Counted from the stretch's first letter, positions 7,696-15,180 are shown. The stretch: 26,411 nucleotides of DNA from an uncultured bacterium (GCA_905216155.1 CAJMSU010000019.1:1-26411), one strand, 5' to 3'. The notes: a model not told the origin generated them from the letters alone. A program made the numbers and translations.

Positions 7696-8065
7696 TACAC
7701 TTCTCACACTTTCCTTCAATAACTACAGTTGCATCATCAAATAAAACATCATACTTATCTTCTACATACTTTTTAAATTTATTACTATCATCGTATAAAT
7801 CGATAATCTTACCACAAACTTTACACTTTAAATGATAATGAAATAAAACATTAATATCATATCTTACTATATCATCATTTATAGATAGTTTTTTTAATTT
7901 ACCCTTTTTAGTTAAACTATTAACGTATCTATAAACAGTTGCCTGTCCAATACTTGGATCTACTTTATAAACCATATCATAAATTTCTTTCATAGTTGGA
8001 TGGCATCTATTATTTTTGATAACATCTAATATTATATTTTTTTGTTTAGTATTTCTCTCATTCAT
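7685..8065 (-). CDS. perR: PerR-type Fur-family peroxide-sensing repressor
   Basis: A 126-residue Fur-family regulator starting at the ATG at 8063-8065 behind AGAGGAAG. The winged helix is at the N-terminus (HPTMKEIY, then IGQATVYRYVNSL). The structural zinc site is C81xxC84 with C120xxC123. The five regulatory-metal ligands of Bacillus PerR (H37, D85, H91, H93, D104) all have counterparts with identical spacing: H22, D70, H76, H78 and D89. Aspartate rather than glutamate at the last position is the feature separating PerR from Fur. PerR senses peroxide by iron-catalysed histidine oxidation and then releases DNA. The gene lies behind a palindrome and heads an operon with a hydrogenase and rubrerythrin. 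The hydrogenase start overlaps the stop by 11 bases. Confidence 0.88.
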   Translation of the reverse strand: MNERNTKQKNIILDVIKNNRCHPTMKEIYDMVYKVDPSIGQATVYRYVNSLTKKGKLKKLSINDDIVRYDINVLFHYHLKCKVCGKIIDLYDDSNKFKKYVEDKYDVLFDDATVVIEGKCEKCNGR

Positions 8066-8077
8066 ACGCTTCCTCTT

Positions 8078-8096
8078 ATTGATAATGATTATCAAT
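8078..8096. promoter_or_regulatory. Fur/PerR-family operator (perfect 9-1-9 palindrome)
   Basis: ATTGATAAT-G-ATTATCAAT is a perfect inverted repeat of 9-1-9. Its core TGATAATGATTATCA equals the Bacillus Fur box TGATAATnATTATCA. It lies just downstream of the perR -10 box and covers the expected start of transcription, so binding would block the promoter. Confidence 0.9.
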
Positions 8097-8099
8097 TTA

Positions 8100-8127
8100 A
8101 TTATATCATCTATAAAGTAAAAGTCAA
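8100..8127 (-). promoter_or_regulatory. Sigma-A promoter of the perR-hydrogenase-rbr operon
   Basis: On the minus strand TTGACT (8122-8127) is followed after 16 bases by TATAAT (8100-8105), close to consensus. The palindrome at 8078-8096 begins four bases downstream of the -10. Confidence 0.85.
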
Positions 8128-8170
8128 CACCAAAGTTAATAATATACATAAAATATTATAGGTGATTATA

Positions 8171-8383
8171 ATGAAAACTAAACATCCATTTTTTTGTAGA
8201 TGCAATTATTGTAAACAAAAAAGAAGATCAAGCATCTTCTATCTATTAGGAATAATAATTACTTGGATTATTATCTTTTATCAAATATTACTATTACTAT
8301 TTATAACAACTAGATTAAATGTAATTATTCTATTGTGTGAATTTTTTCTCATATGTTTCCTTATTTTCTTTATTCTGTTTTGA
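8171..8383 (+). CDS. Small cysteine-rich membrane protein, unknown function
   Basis: A 70-residue protein starting at the ATG at 8171 behind a good AGGTGAT ribosome binding site. The first 15 residues (MKTKHPFFCRCNYCK) hold three cysteines in CxCxxC spacing and one histidine, a possible metal-binding knuckle, followed by a basic patch KQKRRS. The remainder is almost wholly hydrophobic and long enough for two membrane helices. It is transcribed divergently from perR, and its last 54 bases overlap the end of the convergent ysxE-like gene. I do not recognise it. The ribosome binding site and the sharp change from charged to hydrophobic residues support a real gene, but a chance frame cannot be excluded. 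Confidence 0.5.
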   Translation: MKTKHPFFCRCNYCKQKRRSSIFYLLGIIITWIIIFYQILLLLFITTRLNVIILLCEFFLICFLIFFILF

Positions 8384-9235
8384 AATAAAAGAAAGAGTTT
8401 TTTGTACATATCTCACTAAATTAGAGACCTTTACAGTGTTTTCATAATTACTTCCCATAAAATCAACTTTCCATAATTTACAAAGTAATGTATAAAGAAG
8501 TAATTCTTCATCTTTTGTATATTTATATTTACTTTGATAAATTTCAAATAAAGAACTCATTTCTAATTCTAAATAATTATTCATATAAAAATTATAGAAA
8601 TCATAGCTTACCCAATCTTTTCTAGAATGATCCCAATTTAGAAATTTATCTTTATCATATTCTACGAAATTAGTAAGTTTTAGATTATTATTAATTAGAA
8701 CTACTCTTTCTTTCTTATCAATTATTTTTATATTATACCATTTTTCTAAATAGTTTCTAGAAAAATTAAGCATCTGGTATATTGAACTTGCATTTCTAAT
8801 AAATAAATATTCACATGGTGACATATAAATTTTATTTTCTGCGTAATCTTGTAATTTATGATAGTATGTATTTAAATATTCAATTTCATCAATGGATGAC
8901 TCATAAAATTCTTTTACTTTATCCAGATCAACTTCTCTATAGGTAGTTGTTTTTATATGCAGCATACTAAGTAAATAGATCATATCAATTGCTTTATCAC
9001 TGGAATGGACGTTATCTTTTTCATATTTAAAAATTCTATATTTATTATTTTTTTCAATTAAAGATGAATAATTATCAAATCCCCTACTATCTAGATAATC
9101 ATATATATTACTTTCTTTATTTTCTTTTATAACGTAATCACCATCATCTGTTGTTACTAATCTATTACCATTTTTATAGCCAATTTTTTTTACTGTTAGG
9201 CCAAGTTTTTTAAATAATTCATTAATCTCTTTCAT
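8330..9235 (-). CDS. ysxE: YsxE/CotS-like spore-coat kinase-fold protein
   Basis: A 301-residue protein with the pattern of the CotS/YsxE branch of the aminoglycoside-phosphotransferase/kinase fold. An N-lobe lysine sits in DYVIKEN (K37), and the C-lobe has INNNLKLTNF (about 181-190), where active kinases have HxDLxxxN, then NWDHSRKDWVSYDFY. The catalytic aspartate position is asparagine, so it may be a pseudokinase. The immediate upstream neighbour is the spoVID-like gene, the same order as spoVID-ysxE in Bacillus, which supports the assignment; sequence similarity alone would be weaker. I chose the ATG at 9233-9235, which overlaps the end of spoVID (ATG inside its last codons, suggesting coupling); a TTG at 9265 is an alternative. 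Confidence 0.7.
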   Translation of the reverse strand: MKEINELFKKLGLTVKKIGYKNGNRLVTTDDGDYVIKENKESNIYDYLDSRGFDNYSSLIEKNNKYRIFKYEKDNVHSSDKAIDMIYLLSMLHIKTTTYREVDLDKVKEFYESSIDEIEYLNTYYHKLQDYAENKIYMSPCEYLFIRNASSIYQMLNFSRNYLEKWYNIKIIDKKERVVLINNNLKLTNFVEYDKDKFLNWDHSRKDWVSYDFYNFYMNNYLELEMSSLFEIYQSKYKYTKDEELLLYTLLCKLWKVDFMGSNYENTVKVSNLVRYVQKTLSFISKQNKENKETYEKKFTQ

Positions 9236-10037
9236 CTGCAGTTGGGATAATAATTTTACTACCAATATCTAGATTGTTTAAATCATTATAATTTTCAAGT
9301 TCTTCTCTACTTACCTTATATTTATTCATAATATATTCAACAGTATCATTTTCTCTTACTATATAAACTGAATATGTAGAATATGTTTCATCACTATCAC
9401 TAAGTGATGAGAATAAGGATGATGCTGCATTATTTGTAGTATTTTCTTCTTCATTATTTATATTACTATCATTATTATTCGCATCAAGTTCAGTATTTGT
9501 TTTTGTTGTAGTATTTTCTTCTTCATATGAATAATCTTCAACTGCTTTAATATTATCATCTTTCTTTAAATTATCAGGTTTCATATCTCCATCACATTCC
9601 CTTACTTTGTCATTATTTAAAATACCAATTTTGATATTTTCATCTTCTAATTTTTTATTAATATCATGATCTACTTTATAAACTTCTTCGTTTGCCTCTT
9701 CATTTATTAACACTTCTTCTACTCCTTCAACTTTTACTTCTATATGACACACTAATGTATCATCATTTTCTACACGATAGGTAAAATCTTCTATATCAAC
9801 ACTACAATCATTTAAATCTAATACTTCGTTTAAAACTATTTCAACTGGAATTTTAAATTTAAATTTATCTTCAAGTCTTGATGCTTCCGTTAACTTATAA
9901 CTACCAGATATTAAAAAATTACCAGTTATGTTACTTCCATCAATAAATTTCAAATCATGATCTAAAGAGATTGAACTAATGTCACCAATCATAGATTTAA
10001 AGTCTAAACTCTTATCAAATGAAATAATTTTTTTCAT
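9222..10037 (-). CDS. spoVID: SpoVID-like spore morphogenetic protein with C-terminal LysM
   Basis: A 271-residue protein in three parts: a beta-rich N-terminal domain (about 1-110; SISLDHDLKFID, NFLISGSYKL, KFKIPVEIVL), an acidic, asparagine- and threonine-rich linker (about 120-220), and one LysM domain (about 222-266; YIVRENDTVEYIMNKYKV, then NDLNNLDIGSKIIIP). This is the architecture of SpoVID, which encases the spore coat around the forespore; the linker is shorter than in Bacillus. The ATG at 10035-10037 has a perfect AGGAGGG. The frame extends 16 codons upstream into a terminator and is not used. The ysxE-like gene follows with overlap. SafA is an alternative LysM coat protein, but its LysM is N-terminal. 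Confidence 0.85.
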   Translation of the reverse strand: MKKIISFDKSLDFKSMIGDISSISLDHDLKFIDGSNITGNFLISGSYKLTEASRLEDKFKFKIPVEIVLNEVLDLNDCSVDIEDFTYRVENDDTLVCHIEVKVEGVEEVLINEEANEEVYKVDHDINKKLEDENIKIGILNNDKVRECDGDMKPDNLKKDDNIKAVEDYSYEEENTTTKTNTELDANNNDSNINNEEENTTNNAASSLFSSLSDSDETYSTYSVYIVRENDTVEYIMNKYKVSREELENYNDLNNLDIGSKIIIPTADERD

Positions 10038-10069
10038 ATTTGCCCTCCTAAAAAATAATATGAAAAAAA

Positions 10070-10091
10070 AAGAATACTTATTCATATTCTT
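10070..10091 (-). terminator. Intrinsic terminator after the lon - unknown gene operon
   Basis: AAGAATA (10070-10076) pairs with TATTCTT (10085-10091) across an 8-base loop, and on the minus strand it is followed by nine T. The stem includes the last codons and stop of the gene ending at 10078. It separates lon and its partner from spoVID. Confidence 0.7.
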
Positions 10092-10728
10092 TATAATTTA
10101 GGCTTTTCTTTAGTATTTTTAAATTGCTATTTAATTTATGATTGTTGGATTTACTTCTTAATTCGTCTATTTGTCTTTTTAACATCATATTAAAGTTCAT
10201 TTCTTTTAAATTAGTAGAAAAAGTATTTATAATATAGTTAATAGATCCATAAATTAAATCATTATAGTTATCAGATTTTTTATAAAAATCATCTAAACAA
10301 TCAAAATAAACAGCAGCATCAAGTACCATAGAGATAGCTAATTCGTCTAAATTATCAATTTCTAGGCCTCTTAAATTATTATTTTCTAATACATAATTAA
10401 TAAGAAAAGGTTTTTTTAAGTCATCTGATAATGCTCTTACTCTATTAATATTCACAATTATTTGATTAGCAAGACTAGTTGCTTCTTTATCTTTATACTT
10501 GAATCTATTAGTGGAAATAAATTCTAATACATTATCAATTATATTAAAAGATGTATAGTCTGAAAGCATAAAAAATTCTATTTCATTATTACATATTTCA
10601 TTAATACAATAAAGTTTATCTCTATATTCTTCTATATTATTAACATTCGATAATAATATGAAATTATCATTTGAAATAATTAGAGCTTTTGTATAGATAA
10701 TTTCAGGCATATCATTATTTTTATACAT
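10078..10728 (-). CDS. Unknown protein translationally coupled to lon
   Basis: A 216-residue soluble protein with no membrane segment, no cysteine cluster and no motif that I recognise. The N-terminal third looks like alternating strands (IIYTKALIISNDNFILLSN), and the rest looks largely helical with many leucines and asparagines, ending in a basic helix rich in lysine. The start ATG at 10726-10728 lies inside the last codons of lon (8-base overlap), with AAGGAG about ten bases upstream, so it should be translated together with lon. It ends at a terminator just before spoVID. In Bacillus the ysxC-hemAXCDBL genes stand between lonA and spoVID; this protein resembles none of them. A role in sporulation or in Lon-dependent proteolysis is only a guess from position. 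Confidence 0.8.
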   Translation of the reverse strand: MYKNNDMPEIIYTKALIISNDNFILLSNVNNIEEYRDKLYCINEICNNEIEFFMLSDYTSFNIIDNVLEFISTNRFKYKDKEATSLANQIIVNINRVRALSDDLKKPFLINYVLENNNLRGLEIDNLDELAISMVLDAAVYFDCLDDFYKKSDNYNDLIYGSINYIINTFSTNLKEMNFNMMLKRQIDELRSKSNNHKLNSNLKILKKSLNYKEYE

Positions 10729-13045
10729 AGGCAAGACTCTCCTTAAAGATTTCTTTATAAACATCTCTATAATTTTCAACAAATACAAATGAAATATCAG
10801 CTAATACATTATCTGGAATATTATCTAGATCTTTTTTGTTATCAATTGGTAGGAAGATTTTTTTAATACCTGCTCTATGGGCTCCTATTACTTTTTCTCT
10901 TACACCACCAATTGGTAAAACTCTACCTCTTAAAGTAATTTCTCCAGTCATTGATATATTTTTATCTACTGTGAAATTTTTGAATAAGCTTATAAGCACT
11001 GTAGTAATTGCAATACCAGCAGATGGTCCATCTTTATTTACGGCACCTTCTGGTACATGAATATGAATATCATTATTATTTAGAATATCATTATTAATAC
11101 CAAATTTTTTACAGTTTGATTTTATGTAACTAAATGCTATTTTGCAAGACTCTTTCATAACATCACCTAAGGAACCTGTAAGTAGAAGTTCTCCATGACC
11201 TTTATATAAAGTAGCTTCAATTGGTAAAATATCTCCACCATAGATGGTATATGCCATACCATTTACTACGCCAGCTTCTAATGTTTTATCATTATTTTCA
11301 AAACTATATTTAGAAGGTCCTATAAAACTTTCTAAATTTTTTTCTTTTATATTATAAAAAACAAATTCTTTATCTACTAATATCTTTTTTACTATTTTTC
11401 TAAATAGAGATGCAATAATTCTTGAAAGATCTCTTACTCCAGCTTCTTTAGTATAGTTTCTAATCATTTTAAGAATGGCTTCATCACTAACTTGAACTTC
11501 TAATGATGTAAGTCCATGTTCTTCTAATTGTTTAGGGATTAAATGATTTTTAGCAATATCTAATTTTTCATATTCTGTATAACTAGATAAATTAATTATT
11601 TCAAGTCTATCTCTTAATTCATATGGTATTTGTTCTATATAGTTAGCTGTTGCTATAAATAAAACGTTAGATAAATCAAAATCTTCTTCTATATAGTGAT
11701 CAGAAAACTTATTGTTTTGTTCTGGATCTAAAACTTCTAATAGACTACTAGCAGGGTCACCTTTGATATCTTTAGTCATTTTATCTATTTCATCGATTAT
11801 AAAAACGGGATTAATTGTACCTGCTTTTTTTATACCTTGGATAATTCTACCTGGATTAGCTCCAATATAGGTTCTTCTGTGTCCTACAATTTCGGCTTCA
11901 TCATTAATACCACCAACACTAATTTTAGTACTTTTTCGTCCTAAGCTTTTAGCAATAGATAAAGCTAGAGAAGTTTTTCCGACACCAGGTGGCCCAACTA
12001 AACATAAAATTGGACTGCGAGAATTGTTAGTATTTTGTTTTACAGCTAGATACTCAATAATTCTTTCTTTAACATCATCAAGTCCATAATGAGTTGAATT
12101 AAGTATATTGTAAACACTAGTTAAATCATTATTATCACGAGTCATCTTTCCCCATGGAAGTGATATCATCCAATCTAGGTAATCTCTAATCATTCCTACC
12201 TCAGGTGAATTAGAGCTAATAGCTTCATATCTAGATAGTTCTCTTTTTATTTTTTCTTTAACTTTATTATTACATTTAAGTTTAGAAAGTTTTTTTCTAA
12301 ATATGGCTATCTCATCATCACGGCTATTAACCTCTCCTAGTTCTTTTCTGATCATTTTAATTTTTTCTCTTAAAAAGAACTCTTTTTGGGTCTTATCTAA
12401 CTCTGTTTGAACTTCATCTTCTATTTTTCTTTCTAATTCTAGAAATTTCAAATCAGAATTCATATCTTCTATTAATAATTTTGTTCTTAAACTAACATCA
12501 AGGGTTGTTATGTATTTCTTCTTTTTTTCAAAATTAAGTGGTAAGAAAGAGGCAATTAAATCACATAAATCATTTAAATTATTAACGTTTTCTAATTGAC
12601 TAATAATAGCATTACTCATGTATGGTACTTGATTAATATATCTATCTAGAGATTTAATTAAAATATTAAAATAATTATCTTCATTATGGTCTTTGTAGGT
12701 ATCTTCATTAATATCACTATATATGGCTTCATAAAAATTTGCTTTTTTCTCATAGTTAGAAACATTAACTCTTTTTATTCCTTGTAGGACAACTCTTGTT
12801 TTGCCGTTAGGAACATTCATCTTTAATTTTAAGAAAGCTTTAACACCAATATTTGGAAGAAGCGTTACATCATCACTATAATTAGCATCTATTGGATTAA
12901 CTATTATTACTTCTTTTTTTTCTGATTTATCTATTTTATTTAAAACATCTTTATACAAATCATCACTATATTCAAATCTTACTTCGTTATTTGGAAAAAT
13001 GACTATATCACTAAATACTAAAACGGGTAATTTATTAGAATCCAT
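10721..13045 (-). CDS. lon: ATP-dependent protease Lon (LonA type)
   Basis: A 774-residue LonA with the complete domain order. The N-terminal substrate-binding region spans about 1-200 (LPVLVFSDIVIFPNN), then a coiled-coil segment at 200-270. The AAA+ domain has Walker A GPPGVGKT at 351-358 and Walker B VFIIDEID near 414-421. The C-terminal peptidase has the catalytic dyad S675 (in KDGPSAG) and K718 (in GGVREKVIGAHRAG). It degrades misfolded and regulatory proteins in the cytoplasm as a hexamer. The ATG at 13043-13045 has a full GGAGGTGA. It has its own promoter and is coupled to the following unknown gene. The nearby spoVID-ysxE pair mirrors the Bacillus lon region. Confidence 0.98.
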   Translation of the reverse strand: MDSNKLPVLVFSDIVIFPNNEVRFEYSDDLYKDVLNKIDKSEKKEVIIVNPIDANYSDDVTLLPNIGVKAFLKLKMNVPNGKTRVVLQGIKRVNVSNYEKKANFYEAIYSDINEDTYKDHNEDNYFNILIKSLDRYINQVPYMSNAIISQLENVNNLNDLCDLIASFLPLNFEKKKKYITTLDVSLRTKLLIEDMNSDLKFLELERKIEDEVQTELDKTQKEFFLREKIKMIRKELGEVNSRDDEIAIFRKKLSKLKCNNKVKEKIKRELSRYEAISSNSPEVGMIRDYLDWMISLPWGKMTRDNNDLTSVYNILNSTHYGLDDVKERIIEYLAVKQNTNNSRSPILCLVGPPGVGKTSLALSIAKSLGRKSTKISVGGINDEAEIVGHRRTYIGANPGRIIQGIKKAGTINPVFIIDEIDKMTKDIKGDPASSLLEVLDPEQNNKFSDHYIEEDFDLSNVLFIATANYIEQIPYELRDRLEIINLSSYTEYEKLDIAKNHLIPKQLEEHGLTSLEVQVSDEAILKMIRNYTKEAGVRDLSRIIASLFRKIVKKILVDKEFVFYNIKEKNLESFIGPSKYSFENNDKTLEAGVVNGMAYTIYGGDILPIEATLYKGHGELLLTGSLGDVMKESCKIAFSYIKSNCKKFGINNDILNNNDIHIHVPEGAVNKDGPSAGIAITTVLISLFKNFTVDKNISMTGEITLRGRVLPIGGVREKVIGAHRAGIKKIFLPIDNKKDLDNIPDNVLADISFVFVENYRDVYKEIFKESLAYV

Positions 13046-13081
13046 GGACTATTCACCTCCAAATTTTAAATACTGCCTACT

Positions 13082-13109
13082 ATTATATAGTAAAAAAAAT
13101 TTTTTTCAA
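13082..13109 (-). promoter_or_regulatory. Sigma-A promoter of lon
   Basis: On the minus strand TTGAAA (13104-13109) is followed after 16 bases by TATAAT (13082-13087), about 37 bases before the lon start codon. I see no CIRCE or CtsR-type heat-shock operator around it. Confidence 0.75.
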
Positions 13110-13138
13110 GAAATTTAACTAATTTTCATAAAATTTGG

Positions 13139-13171
13139 AAAAAAATAAGCTTACTTAAAAAAGTTAAGCTT
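13139..13171 (-). terminator. Intrinsic terminator after the hydrolase gene
   Basis: AAGCTTACTT (13147-13156) pairs with AAGTTAAGCTT (13161-13171) with one bulged base, and on the minus strand it is followed by seven T (13139-13145). The stem contains the stop codon at 13151-13153 and the last codons of the gene. Confidence 0.8.
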
Positions 13172-14254
13172 ACTTTTTAAATTATTTATTTCTTCATTAA
13201 TAATAGTTGACCCTATTCCACCTATTAAAACCTTTAAACAGTTAAATATAACAAGTTTTGTATCATTATCAATAATTTTAGATGATCTAACAAGTTTATA
13301 GATTGATTTTATTTTATTATCAGTTAAATCGTGAATTTTTGTCAAGTTAGCATCTTCAAATAATGAATATATGTTAGTGACTATTTTCTCTTTTTCAGCA
13401 TCACTATATTTTTCTAGCCAATTAGAAATCACTTCATCAAGTTCAATACTAATTTTTTCTTGGTGACACCTAATAAAATGATCATCTTCTACGACCCATG
13501 ATGTTGCAGCATGCTGCATTATACCATTAGCAGTTGACTTTATAACATCTAAATTTTCTTGATGAAATAAAACACCAACTAAACTTTGACTAGGAACAAT
13601 GTTTTTTAGTTTTTTTCTTATTGTTTTATAACTAAATGAGGTGAACTCACTTTTTCTAAGTCCTGGTCCATCAAATGAATAGATTGATTTTATTTTTCTT
13701 CTTTTAAAAATATTAGTTCTCATACTTCCAACTAGTGCTAGATTAGCACCTTTAGAATGACCAGTAACTATAATTTTTCCTTTAACTTTAGGAAGTAATT
13801 CATTTAAATAAGTACCGGCTTTAACCTGTGATGGTGTTGGATATTTATATGATAAAATAGCATCTTCCATCCAACCAGCTATAGTATTATCAGTTCCTTC
13901 AAAAGATACAATTACTTCTTTATTAGGAAGTAAAATAGTAATAGCTCCAAATTGCATATCATCTATAGCATCATATGAATAATTAAAAATTAGTGCATCT
14001 TTAAATCTTTTTTTATGACAAATAGAGTTTAGAATATCTAGTGCTTTCTTTTGAGCAAAAATATAATTTTTAGCTATCTTTTGATCTATTAGTTTACTAA
14101 GTTCTTCTATACTATATTTTTTATCATTTGAAAAATCTATATTTAAAAGTGATAAATATGATAATTGACTATATATTAATATATCAACTTCACATATATC
14201 TTTTTCCAAATAACTAAAATCTCCATATTTTTCTATAAAACTATATAAATTCAT
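13151..14254 (-). CDS. Alpha/beta-hydrolase, lipase class 3 / DUF2974-like
   Basis: A 367-residue protein with the alpha/beta-hydrolase core of the Mbeg1-like DUF2974 group. It shows a strand and oxyanion-type loop VIVSFEGTD at 114-122, the nucleophile elbow TGHSKGANLA with S167, and an aspartate in FDGPG (D195) as the probable acid. A histidine in EDDHF, later in the chain, may complete the triad. There is no signal peptide or membrane helix, so it probably acts in the cytoplasm. The substrate is unknown; family members are thought to be lipases or esterases. The ATG follows AGGTGAAG, and the preceding membrane-protein gene ends 10 bases upstream, so the two form an operon. Confidence 0.82.
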   Translation of the reverse strand: MNLYSFIEKYGDFSYLEKDICEVDILIYSQLSYLSLLNIDFSNDKKYSIEELSKLIDQKIAKNYIFAQKKALDILNSICHKKRFKDALIFNYSYDAIDDMQFGAITILLPNKEVIVSFEGTDNTIAGWMEDAILSYKYPTPSQVKAGTYLNELLPKVKGKIIVTGHSKGANLALVGSMRTNIFKRRKIKSIYSFDGPGLRKSEFTSFSYKTIRKKLKNIVPSQSLVGVLFHQENLDVIKSTANGIMQHAATSWVVEDDHFIRCHQEKISIELDEVISNWLEKYSDAEKEKIVTNIYSLFEDANLTKIHDLTDNKIKSIYKLVRSSKIIDNDTKLVIFNCLKVLIGGIGSTIINEEINNLKSKLNFFK

Positions 14255-14264
14255 TATTCTTCAC

Positions 14265-14963
14265 CTATTTATTTTTTCTAAATTTTAATCCTTTTTGATA
14301 TTTATTAATATATTCACTTAAATCCATATTAGGTTTAAATGATAATATGAAAGAATATTTTTCTTTTCTTTTTTGTTGTAGATCTTTAACTTGGCATTTT
14401 AATTCTTCTAATCTAAGTTCAATTCCGGACTCTTGGGCATATTTTCTAATTTTACTTAACATCTTAGTAGAATATATAAAATCAATTAACATAACACCAA
14501 GGAAGAATCCAAGTACAAATGAAAATGATAAATTATTATTAAACCATTCTAATTTTTCTATAATAAATGGTGCTAAAAAATAGTAATATATAGCGCCAAT
14601 TACAGTCCAAATAAAAGAAAATAATGGACAAATAATACCTTTATAATTACCCCATCTATCACTATAATCCCATAGTTTTACTGGTTTATCAACGAAAGAT
14701 AGTCCACCAATAAACTCTATTAATGTCATAGAGGCGCCCATAAATAAAACTACTACAATATCTGGTAAATTAAAATCATTAAAAATTAAATATATAAAAG
14801 TAAGGGCACATAATCCAAAACCATATATAGGCAAATAAGGACCAATTAAAAATCCTGGATTAACCCATTTTCCATGAACAATTCGTCTAAAGAAAAGTTC
14901 TATAATCCAACCAAACATACTTCCCATAAAAAATATAAATACAAAATTTAAAAACAAATTCAT
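14265..14963 (-). CDS. CmpB-type putative ABC transporter permease (PF06541-like)
   Basis: A 232-residue membrane protein with about five or six helices over residues 1-175 and a basic cytoplasmic tail (about 180-232). Helix 1 (FIFFMGSMFGWIIELFFRR) and the following segment HGKWVNPGFLIGPYLPIYGFG are typical of the family annotated as putative ABC transporter type IV/CmpB, as is LWDYSDRWGNYKGIICP. No ATPase partner is adjacent; the neighbour downstream is the hydrolase gene. Despite the family name, transport has not been shown, as far as I know. The ATG has AGGTGAAG upstream, and a TATAAT lies about 48 bases before the start. Confidence 0.82.
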   Translation of the reverse strand: MNLFLNFVFIFFMGSMFGWIIELFFRRIVHGKWVNPGFLIGPYLPIYGFGLCALTFIYLIFNDFNLPDIVVVLFMGASMTLIEFIGGLSFVDKPVKLWDYSDRWGNYKGIICPLFSFIWTVIGAIYYYFLAPFIIEKLEWFNNNLSFSFVLGFFLGVMLIDFIYSTKMLSKIRKYAQESGIELRLEELKCQVKDLQQKRKEKYSFILSFKPNMDLSEYINKYQKGLKFRKNK

Positions 14964-15007
14964 AAAACTTCACCTACTCTTTTATAATTTTAGCATTAAA
15001 ATACTTA

Positions 15008-15071
15008 AAATTATATAGTAACTTTATATTTCCAACAGTAATAATATATTTGTTTACAAATTATATAGTAA
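15008..15071 (-). repeat. Two copies of a promoter-like 14-mer exactly 50 bp apart
   Basis: AAATTATATAGTAA occurs at 15008-15021 and again at 15058-15071. On the minus strand each gives TTACTATATAAT, the same -10 context found in the lon promoter. The upstream copy has TTAAGA 17 bases before TATAAT. One or both may be promoters for the CmpB-type gene. Confidence 0.5.
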
Positions 15072-15084
15072 AAGTATTATTTTC

Positions 15085-15180
15085 TTAACCAAATGAGCTA
15101 ACAGAACTGGGTTCTATTTTTAAAATATTAATAACTTCATCACTACTAGCAAAACTTAATAGTTTAGTATTATATTTTTT
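15085..15180 (-). pseudogene. C-terminal remnant of a YbaK/ProX-type tRNA-editing protein
   Basis: On the minus strand this stretch translates to about 31 residues ending in a stop, with LLSFASSDEVINILKIEPS and then SVSSFG. This matches the conserved late segment of the YbaK/ProX/aminoacyl-tRNA deacylase family, where LSFAS, then a helix, then PGSVSPFG is typical. The frame is closed by a stop five codons upstream (15190-15192), it has no start codon or ribosome binding site, and the expected downstream continuation is missing. It fills part of the 289-base space between the YhgE operon and the CmpB-type gene. The call rests on motif recognition over a short segment. Confidence 0.55.

Noticed and set aside
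9222..10085. Upstream extension of the spoVID-like gene by 16 codons
   Set aside because: The extension would include the terminator of the previous gene, and the ATG at 10037 has a perfect ribosome binding site.
10836..11060. Plus-strand open frame opposite the Lon protease domain
   Set aside because: It is a shadow of the highly conserved Lon peptidase region; there is no ribosome binding site.
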